Shown: positions 31,891 through 43,223 of the stretch, one piece after another
How the letters are laid out: every line of letters begins with the position of its first letter
Numbering within the stretch: the first letter of the stretch is position 1
Source of the DNA: Candidatus Altimarinota bacterium
GTDB taxonomy: Bacteria > Patescibacteriota > Gracilibacteria > BD1-5 > UBA6164
DNA: 64,000 nt
Direction: 5' to 3'
NCBI GenBank assembly: GCA_028691535.1
Contig: JAQUZB010000005.1
Location: forward strand, 1 to 64,000
Translations under genes and position numbers: made by a program
Notes under the pieces: model-generated
Databases searched by the model: none
What the model saw: only the letters and a program-made list of their open reading frames with translations
What the model was told of the DNA's origin: nothing

Positions 31891-32148
31891 ATGCCTATAA
31901 TAAAATATAAAGAAACTGATGAAAGATTTAAAGAATTAGATCCAAAACCACTTCCATTATTAATTGAAATATATATAAGAACTACAAGTGAAGGAGTATA
32001 TGAATGCATATGTCCAATTTCATGAAATATAATAAACATTTGAATTGAATGAAAAGTAAAATGTGATGTTTCTAGAGATTCAAGAATAACATGTTGAAAC
32101 ATTTGACTTGAAGATAAAGTTTGTCCTTATAAAAAAAATATGATATAA
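31891..32148 (+). CDS. Small Cys-containing protein, 85 aa
   Basis: 85 residues, family not recognised. It has five cysteines (CIC in the middle, then three more spaced about ten residues apart), suggesting a metal site. There is no signal peptide. It is co-transcribed with the diguanylate cyclase (12-nt gap) and followed by a terminator, so it may work with it. Confidence 0.6.
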
Positions 32149-32149
32149 A

Positions 32150-32176
32150 AAAAGCACTTAAGTGCTTTTTTTTATT
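32150..32176. terminator. Bidirectional terminator
   Basis: AAAAGCACTTAAGTGCTTTT palindrome with flanking A and T runs, between convergent genes. Confidence 0.88.
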
Positions 32177-33287
32177 AATTTATATCTTTTATTTCTATAT
32201 CAAAATTCAAAACTTTTCATGCCATTGGATGATTTCAATCAACTGTAATAGTTGTTTCATCACTATCAATTATTTCTATATTTCAAATTTGAGTTGGAAG
32301 AACAGTTCATTTTTCAAGTTTATAACCTGCTTTTTCAAAATCAGCTAGATTTTCTTTTGGTATTTTTTGAATATTTTTCTCATCTCTTTCTCAATAAGCA
32401 TCAATTGGTTGTAGAGTAATTGATTTTTTATCTCAAATCTTCATACCTAAAACTGCTTTATCAAAACCTGGAATCATCATACCTGCTCAAACTGTAAATT
32501 CAAGTGGTTCTCATCTATCTAAACTTGAATCAAATTTTTCACCATTTTCATAAGTACCAGTATAATCAACAGAAACTACACTTCATGATCAAACAACCAT
32601 ATCTTTTTTAGCTTCTAAATTAACTGTATTTCTTTCAGTATAAAGTTTTTTAGCAGCTTCCTCATCAAAACTATAATCTTTTAAACTTCATCATTTATAT
32701 TGTTTTATATCAATACTTATAATTTTTACTTCTTTTTCTGGTTTATCATTAGAATCAGTTTTAACTTTTGATATCTTATCTACATTATCAAATCATTCTA
32801 CAACTCTACCAAAAACACTATGTTTATTATCTAGGAAATTGTTATCTGCAACATTTATGAAAAATTGGCTACCATTAGTATTTTTTCATGCATTTGCCAT
32901 TGAAATAGTATATTTATTATTTTTTAAATTAGGACTAAATTCATCGTTAAATTTTTCTCAGTAAATACTTTCTCATCACATACCAGTTCCAGTTGGATCA
33001 CCTCATTGGATCATAAAATCTTTTATAACTCTATGAAAAATAATTCCATTGTAATATCCTTTTTTAGCTAAACCTATAAAATTATTAGTTGTAAATGGAG
33101 CATCCTTAGTTTCTAAAACTAAATTTATAGTACCATTTGTAGTTTTCATAACAGCAACAATATCTCACTCATTATAAGTTGCTCAAGTAGAAGTTTTAGT
33201 TTGTTCAGTTTTTTTATCAATTGTCATACAACTATTTAGTGTTAATGTTAAAATAATAAGTAATAGTATACTTTTAAATGTTTTCAT
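32175..33287 (-). CDS. Lipoprotein with fused cyclophilin and FKBP peptidyl-prolyl isomerases
   Basis: 370 residues. A lipoprotein signal (lipobox LTLNSC, Cys20) anchors it outside the cytoplasmic membrane. Residues about 45-200 are a cyclophilin: [40 protein letters not shown] and [10 protein letters not shown]. Residues about 225-370 are an FKBP with [18 protein letters not shown] and [20 protein letters not shown], plus an inserted flap as in SlyD-type FKBPs. Both are prolyl isomerases that assist protein folding. Fusing the two unrelated families in one chain is rare. It likely helps fold exported proteins such as the S-layer. Confidence 0.9.
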
Positions 33288-33305
33288 ATCTTTATAATTT
33301 ATAAA

Positions 33306-36300
33306 TTATTTTTTCTTTATGATAATTCTTTTTTTGTTTTGCTTATTGTCAAAAATAAACAAAAGGTATTCTAATAGTTTTTCTTCATTTGCAAAATTTT
33401 TTACAAGACTTCTTAATCTATTCTTAATCACAAATGAAAAATTTAGATTAGTATCAAGTATTAAAAATCTTTTCCATTCATCTAAAGTAGTATTTTCATC
33501 AAAATCAATTTGATAATTTATACCTACCTTTCTAATTGATTTTATCTTATATTTACTAGAAAGAATCTTAAGTCTTATAATATCAAATAAATTTTGTGTT
33601 TGTTTTTCAAAATCTCAATTTATTTCTTTGAAATCAGAAATAAGATTATCTAAATCTTCTAAATCTCTAATACTTTCTATTTCCCTGTAAAAATTTATCT
33701 TATCAAGTTCACTTGAAAAATATTTATCAGTTATGTAAGCTTCTATATTCAAATCAATTGTTGTATCAATTCTTTTTAAACTTGTTTCATCTTCACTAAT
33801 TATATTTCTATTTATTTTTAATTCTTCAATCTTGTCTTCAAGCATTTCAAGAAATAAACTAACTCAAATCTCTACACTACTTCAACTTTGTCTAATACCT
33901 AAAATATCTCATCATCACCTTATTTCAAGATCCTTGATTGCCAACTCAAATCATGCTCAAAGATGACTATAATCAACTATTGTTTTGAGTCTTTTTGCAG
34001 CATCTTCCTTGATAGTATCCTTTCTAAATAATAGATAACAATATCATTTATTAGCACCTCTTCACACTCTTCATCTTAGTTGATGAATTTGACTTATTCA
34101 AAAATTATTGGCTTCGTTTATAAAAATAGTATTTACATTTGAAAAATCTATACCATTTTCTACAACAGTTGTAGCAAGTAATATATCATATTGTTTTCTT
34201 TTAAACTCTATGATTCTTTTTTCAAGAGTATCTCCTGGAAGTTGTCCGTGAGCTACTACTATGCTTTTTCCTGGTAATAATTTTTCTAAATATGATTGCA
34301 TTCAAGTTATTGTTTCAACTCTATTATGTATAAAAAAAACTTGTCCTCCTCTATCAAATTCTCTTTTACAAGCTTCAAAAATTATATCATCTTCAAAAGA
34401 AGAAACTATAGTATGAATTGATTGTTTTCAGACAGGTGGAGTTGTCAACATTGACACTTCTTTTATTCAATTTAAAGCCATATTTAGACTTCTAGGAATA
34501 GGTGTTGCAGACATAGAAAGTATATCAATATTTCACTTAAAACTCTTGATTTTTTCCTTATCTTTTACTCAAAATTTATGTTCTTCATCTATAACTAAAA
34601 GTCATAAATCTTTAAATACAACATCTTCACTAAGTAATCTATGTGTTCAAATAATCAAATCTACTTTTCAATTTTTAAGTTTTTCAAGTACAGTTTCTAT
34701 AACACTTGGTTTTTCAAATCTGGTAATTACTTCTATATTGATTGGAAATCAAGCAAATCTCTCAATGGCTTTTTCAAAATGTTCATAAGCAAGAACTACA
34801 AGTGGAGAAATAAGTGCAGCTTGTTTATGATTTATAATAGCTTTAAAAATTGCTGCAAAAGCAACTTCTGTTTTACCAAATCAAACATCTCAAGAAAGTA
34901 ATCTATCCATAGGATTTTCACTTTCCATACTCTTATAAATTTCATTTATTACATTGTATTGATCTGGAGTATATTCGTATTCAAAACTATTAAAAAATTT
35001 AGCTTCTTCATATTTATCTGACTTAAAACTATGTCAAACTTGTAGTTTTCTTTTTGCATAGATTTCAAGTAATTCTCAAGCAATTTGCTCAACATCTTCT
35101 CAAACTTTTTTAAGTTTCTTTTCCCATTCTTTTGTTGACAAGGCTGTCAATTTTGGATTTTCAACTCAAACATATTTTGATACACGATTTACTTCTGTTA
35201 TTGGTACAAAAAGCTTATCTTCATTTTTATATTCTAGAGTTATGTATTCTTTTTTTATTCTTCACAATTCTTTTTCAACTATCTCTCGAAAGACTCAAAC
35301 TCAATGATCTATATGAACTATATAATCACCAGGTTTAATTTGCATAATTAAATCCATATTTTCACTTAATGTTCTCTTTATCCTCTTTTTTATAAAGATT
35401 CTAGAAATATTGTCATCAGAAACTATGATTAATTTATCATTTTTAAGACTCTTTATATTGTTTAATTCAGTTTCAAAAACAACAACATCATCTAAATTAT
35501 TTAAATTTAAGAAATTATTTATAGTTTTTTTATTTTTTGTAAATACATATTTTGCTATGTTTTTATTTTCCAAAATATCTTTAAATTCATCTACATTATG
35601 AACAACTAATTCACTAAATCATAAACTAAAACTAGTATCAAAATTTCATAGTGATGAAAAAACAACATAATTTTCTAAAGATTCAAAAATATCATCAAAA
35701 GTAGAATAAAAATCTATATTGTCAAGAATTGTGAAGATTGGTTTATTTTTGTATATTTCCAATATAGTTTTTGAAGTATTTCTACTTGTTTCAAATGAAC
35801 TTATAGCTTTATTTAGTCAAAAAACATATTTTTCAACTAGTTTTGTTCATATAAATATTTCATCAACTTCATTGTCCCAAAACGTAATTTTTATTAATTG
35901 TCAAGTTTTATCAGTATAATTAAAAGTATCTCATGAAATAAAAAAAGTATTTGGATTTTGATATTCATTAAAAACAATTTCTAGTGAATTTAATTTTTTA
36001 GTTAAATCAGATATAGAAATAATTTGTCATTTCCCTAGTGAAAAAATACTATTGTATTCAAATTGATTAGTTGTATTTAAATCAAGAGAAAAGAAATCCT
36101 TTGTTACTATATACTTTCAAAATCAGTTATATGTGAGATTTACAAAGTCTGAAATATTGTCCATTATGTCTAAGTTTATACCTAGAAATTTAGCTATTTT
36201 AAGATAATTAAGTATATATTTTTCATTTTCGACAACAATCAAAAAAGAAGTCTCTTCTTCTAAAAGACTTTTTGAAAAAATTAACTTTGAAAGTATATTT

Positions 36301-36353
36301 CACGATTCAGTATAAATCTTATTTCTCTCTATTGTTGTTTTTAAATCAATCAC
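33306..36353 (-). CDS. mfd: Transcription-repair coupling factor Mfd
   Basis: 1015 residues. UvrB-like N-terminal region, then the RNA-polymerase-interacting CarD-like domain starting near residue 336 (PGDYIVHIDHGVG). The translocase core follows, with Walker A GDVGFGKTEVAF (about 487; two glycines are UGA), IDEEHKFGV, SATPIPRSLNMAL and HQLRGRVGRG. It displaces stalled RNA polymerase and recruits UvrA. It is slightly shorter than the usual ~1150. The start is GTG at 36351-36353; no in-frame ATG gives a longer N-terminus. uvrA is also in this window. Confidence 0.95.
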
Positions 36354-36434
36354 TATTTTTATATTAAATTAACTAATGTTTACAAATTATATAAAAAAAT
36401 TAAAATAAGAAAAATTATATTTTACAATAAAAAA

Positions 36435-36995
36435 ATGAACCTATTTATAAATACAGTATCAAAAAATTCTATTATAATATTATTTAATGATAATAGAGAA
36501 ATCCTAGAGCAAATATCGTTTGAAATAAAATGAAATGAATCTAGTCGACTTATACCAACAATAGATGAGTTTTTGAAGAAAAAAGAACTTAAATATAATG
36601 AAATTAAAAACATAGTTTTAGTAAACTGACCTGGAAGTTTTACATGAGTTAGAACTGTAGTTTTGGCTATAAATAGTATAAACTATATAACAAATAATAA
36701 TTTAACTCCTATTTCATATTTTGAATTATTTAAGAATTATCCTATTGTAAAATCAAGTTCAAAAAGAGATTGTTTTTTCAAGGAAAATACTGATAGTAAG
36801 GTAGAAATGATTTTAAATGAAGATATAGAAAAATATTTAAAAGAAAAAAATATAAGAGAAATTTATTGAGAAGCAGATATAGAAAATGTGGAAATAATTG
36901 AAAATATAGATTATTTAAGTATAATACAAAAAATAAAACTTGAAAATATTAAAAAAATTGATCCTCTTTATATAAAAAAACCAAATATTTGTTAA
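36435..36995 (+). CDS. tsaB: tRNA threonylcarbamoyladenosine factor TsaB
   Basis: 186 residues. MNLFINTVSKNSIIILF, then the motif NGPGSFTGVRTVVLAINSI, typical of TsaB (YeaZ). It partners TsaD in making t6A on ANN-decoding tRNAs. The C-terminal half is shorter and more diverged than in E. coli. It is followed by a PH-domain gene after 9 nt. Confidence 0.9.
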
Positions 36996-37004
36996 TTATA
37001 ATCT

Positions 37005-37517
37005 ATGATAAATCTAGAAAATCTTAGACCTTGAGAAAAAGTTGTAATGCTTGTAAAAAGACATTGGATAGTATATATAATATTATGAATTTATCTTTTA
37101 TTAACTATAATTATAACAGTAACTGTATATTCACTTTTATGAGTTAATTCTATAACTCACCTGGCAAATATAATTATATGGCTTATATTTTCATTATTTC
37201 TTTACATAGAATGGCTAAATCATGAGCTTGATATGTATGTAGTAACAAATAATAGAGTTATATGAATAGAACAAATAGCATTTTTAAATAGAGCTGTATC
37301 AGAATGTAATTTATGACAAGTTCAAGAAGTAAACTCAAAAACTAGTTGATTATTTGCAAATATATTAAATTACTGAACTTTATCAATTCAAACAGCTTGA
37401 AATAAAACAACTCTTCAAATGTATTTTTGTCCTGATTCTATACAAGCTGCTAGAAAAATACTTAATGTTGTAGATGATTATAGAGATAGTCATCATATTA
37501 AAACTGAAGATAAATAA
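37005..37517 (+). CDS. Bacterial PH-domain (YdbS/YdbT-like) membrane protein
   Basis: 170 residues. Two adjacent TM helices (about 22-45 and 50-68) are followed by a bPH2 (DUF304) domain: MYVVTNNRVIGIEQ, LGQVQEVNSKTSG and LNYGTLSIQTAG. The family is widespread; its function is unknown, possibly in membrane homeostasis. It is probably co-transcribed with tsaB. Confidence 0.8.
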
Positions 37518-37524
37518 TTAAAAA

Positions 37525-37629
37525 ATAGAAACAATAATTACTTATATAAATGAGAAACTGTTTGAATCCCAATTTACATTGTAAATTGGTTGAGTTTTTC
37601 GAATTAATATAAGTAATTATTGTTTCTAT
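37525..37629. repeat. 105-bp element: 23-bp perfect inverted repeat with nested hairpin
   Basis: The arms 37525-37547 and 37607-37629 are perfect reverse complements over 23 bp, beginning ATAGAAACAATAATTAC. The loop contains a second perfect 9-bp palindrome (CCAATTTAC/GTAAATTGG, 37569-37589). No open frame lies inside. It fills the tsaB-era gap almost completely. It could be a MITE-like element, a structured RNA or an unusual terminator without U tract. Confidence 0.85.
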
Positions 37630-37655
37630 TCATATAACTAATAAAAAACATAAAA

Positions 37656-38555
37656 ATGAAAGAATTAAATCTAAAAGAGATACTTGAAAATACTAGTGAT
37701 TTTAGTAAAGAGAAAAAAGTTTGATATGTAGCAATCATAGGTAGACCAAATGCGTGAAAATCTACGTTTATAAACTCTTTAATTGGCGAAAAGATATCAA
37801 TTACCACAAACATACCTCAAACCACTAGAAGAAGAGTTTTAGCTATATATAATGATGATGATAGTCAGATCATATTTTTTGATACACCTTGAATTCATAA
37901 ATCTGAAAAAGACTTCAATAAAAAAATAAATGATGTTGCAATAAACTCATTTAAAGATTGTGAAATGATTCTATATTTTATAGATTCTTCTAGAGAATGA
38001 TGAGAAGAAGAAAATTATATAAGAAGTATTTTAGAAATGGTAAATAAACCAATTATTAAAATTTATACAAAAATAGATTTAGAAGCAAAAATAAATATTC
38101 CAGATACAAATGATATAGTAAAAATATCTTCAATTACAAAAGATTGATTTGAAGAATTACTTAAAAAAGTAAAGAATAATCTACAAATGTGACCATTGTT
38201 ATTTCCTGAAGAATATTATACTAAACAAGATATATATTTTAGAATAAGTGAAATAATAAGAGAAAAAGCATTTTTACATACAAAAGAAGAACTTCCCCAC
38301 TCTATCTATATAAAAGTAGAAGAAATTGAAGAAACTGATGAATTATTAAAAATAGTAGCTTATATATATACTGATACAGAAAGTCAAAAATATATAATTG
38401 TATGAAAATGATGAGCTATGATTTCTCAAATATGAAAAGAAGCTAGAATAGAATTAGAACAAATCTTTGAAAAAAAAGTATTCTTAGCACTTAGAGCAAA
38501 ATCTCATAAGAACTGGAGAAAAAATGAACATCTAGTAAAACAAATTTTAAACTAA
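37656..38555 (+). CDS. era: Ribosome assembly GTPase Era
   Basis: 299 residues. P-loop GRPNAGKS (29-36, where Gly34 is UGA), effector TTRRRVLAI, G3 DTPGIHK (76-82) and G4 TKID. The C-terminal KH domain contains IIVGKGGAMISQIGKEAR and ends with LRAKSHKNWRKNE. Era binds the 16S rRNA 3' end and guides 30S maturation. It is followed by a terminator. Confidence 0.95.
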
Positions 38556-38586
38556 AAAAAGACTGAATTAATCAGTCTTTTTTTAT
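38555..38586. terminator. Bidirectional terminator after era
   Basis: AAAAGACTGA/TCAGTCTTTT hairpin with flanking A and T runs, between convergent genes. Confidence 0.88.
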
Positions 38587-39689
38587 TATTTTAATTTATC
38601 TATTATAGCAGAAAACGCGTCAGCAGGATAAGCACCTGAAATAACTTCATATTCTCATGTTTCGTTATTTATAAGTACATTACCTGGAGTTCAAGTTACA
38701 CCAAATAAATCTGTACCAGCTTGCATTTGATCAGTAACCTTTTTAGTAAATGTTTTTTCTTCCAAACATTTATTCAATTTAGTTTCATCAGCTCATAATT
38801 TAACTGCTTCTTTTATTAAAGTTTCTTTTGAAGAATCCTTTGTTTCATAAGATATAGTTATCAATTCATAAAATGCTTCACTTCCTTTTTGAGCAGCTAA
38901 ACATTCTAATATTTCAGCACCAGTTTGAGCATTATTATGAAAATATAATGGGAAATGATTAAATACTATATTTAAATCATCTCCATACTTTGCAGAAATA
39001 GTTGCTGGAGTTTTATCAGTAGCATGTAATTTAGCACAATAAGGACATTCTAAATCACTATATTCTAACCAAGTAATTTTTGCATTAACATTACCTTTTA
39101 TATAAGAATCTCTTTTAATTGCTTCTAATTGAGCTTTATCAATTACTCTAAACCCTCTTTCACTTCTTTCAGCAAATGGATCAAAAGTTGAACCAACTTC
39201 TAGAAAAAATTCTCCATTTGGAAGTGCTTGAAGATAAGTATTTATCTTAGGCATAGGATTTCAATCTTGTCATACTTGAATTGTATCAGCTGAAACATCA
39301 AAATTTTTAGTAGAAAATATAAATGCAGGTAGAGCTTTTATATTATTTTCTTTTAAATAATCACTTATACCTTTATCAGCAAAATCTAAAACTTCTATTT
39401 TTGCAGCAGCAATTGAAGGAATTTTTTTCATTTCGGTAACAATAGCATCTGCATTAAGAGTTGAATCTCTAGAATCTTTGATTACCTTTACTGTCAATTT
39501 ATCATATTTTACATTAGTAGCTCAATTAATTCACACACTACCACCATTTGTCATCTTTCATAAGAAAAATCACATAACTGCAATAACTACAGCTAATACA
39601 ACTATAATTCAAACTAATAAGTTATTATTAGTAGTATTTAATACACTTTTTTCAACAACTTCTTCTTTTTCTTTTTTACAAAACCACAT
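38586..39689 (-). CDS. Membrane-anchored DsbA-like thiol oxidoreductase
   Basis: 367 residues. One TM helix (about 24-46) anchors it with the bulk outside. Residues about 65-140 look like a thioredoxin fold without CxxC. Residues about 180-367 form a DsbA/thioredoxin_4 domain with the active site ECPYCAKLH, helical insertion, and the cis-Pro loop GVTGTPGNVLIN. It probably oxidises or isomerises disulfides in exported proteins; the Cys-bearing surface proteins at 2486 and 14171 are possible clients. The S-layer protein has no Cys that I could find. Confidence 0.88.
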
Positions 39690-39815
39690 ATAAATAAAAA
39701 TGTTTAAAAAATAAATAACTTTTATATTTTAATAGCTAACTATAAAAAGTAAAGGATAAACAAAAAAATACCTTGATTATTTATCAAAGATATTTTCTAA
39801 TTAAGTTTATAGGCA

Positions 39816-39856
39816 CAAAAAAAGAACCCTTCGTAAACGAAGAGTTCTTTTAAAAA
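39816..39856 (-). terminator. Terminator of the S-layer-like gene
   Basis: On the minus strand AAGAACTCTTCG/CGAAGGGTTCTT forms a strong stem followed by a T run. Confidence 0.88.
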
Positions 39857-39896
39857 TTAATTAAATAATTTTTAAATAACTAATTCTAAATAACAA

Positions 39897-42800
39897 TTAT
39901 TTAGTTTCAGTAATTGGGAATTCACCCATGTTAGTATATGCGTTAGCATTAATTGAACCAACTAATACATTAGTTAATCTAACTGTCCAAGAAGGAGTAT
40001 TAGCATTAGCATCTATTGTACCATCAATTACAACGATATATGTATTAGTAGAACCAGCATCAACTGTTTTATTACCTGTAAATGTAACAGGACCAGTAAC
40101 AGAACCTGTACCAACTATGTTAGAAACAGAAACTGTATCTTTATAAACAGTTAAAGTAGTAGCACCAGTATAACCTGATAATACATTATCAAATGTTGCA
40201 GAATTTAAAGTAACTGAATCTTTACCAGAAGCAGTAACAGTAAATCTTAATGCAGAAGTAGATAAATCTTTAGAAGAGTTACTAGCTTTAGCAACTACAG
40301 CTTTGTTTTCTTCAATTGCATGTACATTTGAAGCAACAGAAGCAGTAACAGTTGTATCCATATTAACTACAGTACCATTAGTAGATTTAACTTTTGATTG
40401 AGCACCATCTAAATTAACAGAGAATGTAGCACCTGAAACATTAGTATTAACATCAGCAACTAAGTAGTAAGTATTAGTTACATCCATAGCTATAGTATTT
40501 GTAGTATCAATAGATGTAAAAGTAACACTTCCTGAATTACTAGTTGTAGAAGAAGCAACAACTTCATTAGAAGAAGAAACAACTCTAAAGTTAGATAGAT
40601 TATCTAAGCTAGTACCAGTAAATACTAAATCTCTTAATTTAATAGTATCATTTGAAGCTTTAACTCTAAAAGCTAAAACTTTTTGATCTCTATCACCAGC
40701 TAATAATAATGAAGCTTTTGGATTAGAATCACTAGTTGATAATGTTCCTTTAGCAGCAGCAATAGTTAAAGTAGCTGAAGTTGGGAAAGAACTAGGTTCA
40801 GCAGTAACTGAAGTAGAATTATCAACAGCATTTAAAGCAGTTAATTTCATAGAAAAATCACCTGCATCATATGCATCTGATAAGTCTAATTTAACAGCTA
40901 ATTTAGTAGCAGTTTTAGAAATAACTTTACTAGAATTATTAAATGTAACAGTAGCTCCACTTAATGTTTTAGTATCAACAGCAGTACCATCAATAAATAA
41001 TGTAGCAAATACATTATTAGAGTATGTTCCTGAAGCAGTAATAGCATATGTAACATTAGAAATATTTACATCATTACCTTGAGTAACAACAGCTGATACT
41101 TCATTAGCTAAAACAGCTTTAGAACCAACAGCAACTTTAGTTGCACCCATGTTATCAATTCTAGTAACACTTAAGTTAGTATTACCAACAGTAACATTAA
41201 CACCAGATATAGAACCAACTGAAGATTTTACTTCATTTTGATTAGAAACATATTCAGCTTTACCATTAGAAGTAAAACTAGTTAATCTTAAATCATCAAA
41301 TTTAACATCAACAGCATTAGCAGTATCTTTTAATTTAGCATATAATTTAACAGTAGTAGAACCATTAACAGTAGCTAAACCAGAGAATTGAGCAGTACCA
41401 GTAGCAGTAGCTGACCAAGTCATAGTAGATGAACCAATTTGTAAATATAAAGTTGAGAATAAATCACTACCTGTACCATTGAAAGTTAAAGTAGGATCTT
41501 CAAGAGTAATTGCTTGTTTAGCAGTAATTGTACCTTGCATAAATACTACATCAGATGACCCTTTTGCATAAGTTTTAGATAATTCAACAGAAGAATCTCT
41601 AGCGAAAGTTACATCAGCACCAGTAATAGTGTAAGTAGAAAATGCAGCTCCAGTATTATTAACTGTAGATCTGAAACCATTTAATACTTCAACAACACTT
41701 ATGTCAGTTGTATTTCTTAATGATAATTGGTAAGAATCACCACCATTATTTTGAACAGTTTCAACAACAGCTTTTACATAGTAATCAGCAGTTGTACCAT
41801 CTTTAATAATATCATTAACTACAAAAGTTAAATCTTTACCAGAAACAGCAACTTCACTAGAAACAACTACACCATTTCTTTCAAGAACTATATTAGAAAG
41901 GTCAAATAAATCACCATTTCCTAATTGTCTAAAAGTAACAGTTTGAAATTTTAAATCTCTAGTTTCTGGACTTGCATCTTGGTTAATTAATTTAAATCTA
42001 CCTAATTCTAATGAATTAGCTGATTGATTAACAGAAGTAGTAGCAGATGAATTAGCAGTAAAATCAGTTCAAGCAACAGCATAATTAGCAGTTCTTAAAG
42101 TAGAAGTTACAAATGATCCATTATTATTGTTAGCTGAACTTGCAGTAATTTTTCCAGAAAATTGGAAATCATTACCAGAAACAGTAGCTAATTCAACATA
42201 TAAATCAAGAGTTTCAGTAGAACCAGCTTTAACAACTAAAGCAGGAGCAAAAGAAGTAACAGCTAATCTTTCAGAAGAGAAAGAAGCTTTTCCTGATAAT
42301 CTTTTACCATTTTTTTCAAACCAAACTTTAGTTCCAGTAGGTACTGCAGCTAAACCTAATGAATTAAGTTCAACAGTATCAACAGAAACATCAGCAGAAC
42401 CAGCAGTAAAGTCAACTTTAGCGAATAAAATTGATCCAGTACCTGGGATTTGAGTTCCGTTAGCAGCACTCATTGGATTTAATGAAACTTCAACATCACC
42501 TGCTTTAACAGTAGTATCAGTAGTAGTTCCAGTATTAGTAGTATCAGTAGTAGTAGTATCATCACCAGTTAAACCACCAAGTAGTTCATCTAGGATATTA
42601 CCCATATCATCTTGTCCTGATGCCATAGCATTAGAACCAGCTTCAAATACAAAACCTCTAGTAGCAGCAGTATCATAGTTTGTAAATGATGAAACAACAC
42701 CATTAGCAACTGCGAATGCAACTACTTGTTCTTGCCAAGATGTACCTAAAGTAGCATCAAAAGCGTATTCTGAACCGAATGCAGCTTTAACAACCATACC

Positions 42801-43187
42801 AACAGCTTCAGCTTTTGAGATGTTTGCTTCAGGTCTAAATTCAGCATTTTTTGCAACTAAACCAGCGTTAGCTAGAGCGTTAACAGATGACCAAGCCCAA
42901 GTATTAGGAGTAGTTTCAGTAACATCTGAAAATACAGGAGCATAAGTAGTTTCTTTATCAAGACCAGCAATACCTCTAGCAACTGCAGCGATTTCTTGTC
43001 TTAATACATTTTGATCTAAATTGTAAGCAGCACTGTTTGATGAGTGGTTTACAATTATATTAGCTTCAGCTAAAGCGTTTGCAGCTTCAACTTCAGAAGT
43101 GCTGTATGCAGATACTCCAGTAGAGAAAATCCCTGAAACAAGAGTAACTAATGCAATAGCAGCAGTAGTTTTTTTAAATAAATTCAT
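39897..43187 (-). CDS. S-layer-like surface protein with SLH-type N-terminus
   Basis: 1096 residues. A Sec signal peptide (cleavage near VSAYS) is followed by a SLH-like region (about 30-190) with FSDVTE, WAWSSVNALANAGL and FRPEANISKAEAVGM. A Thr/Asp linker of near-repeats comes next (about 205-225), then about 850 residues of Thr/Ser/Val/Asn-rich beta-sandwich sequence. SLH regions bind cell-wall polymers; this is the likely main surface layer. No Cys is visible. Codon use is special: I find only one in-frame UGA (42069-42071, residue 373), and the other glycines use GGN. The start has no Shine-Dalgarno. Confidence 0.85.
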
Positions 43188-43223
43188 GAGTGAAATTATT
43201 ATAATAAATAAAATATATATTTC

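Noticed and set aside
37525-37629. Insertion sequence
   Set aside because: Long inverted repeats exist but there is no transposase and no obvious target duplication; kept only as a repeat element.
42127-42453. 108-codon plus-strand open frame within the S-layer gene
   Set aside because: A shadow of the minus-strand frame, created by its GGN-rich and stop-poor codon use; no signature of its own.
42510-42570. CRISPR-like or tandem DNA repeat
   Set aside because: The repeated GTAGTATCAG units are codons of a Thr/Asp linker in the S-layer protein; no spacer structure or cas gene.
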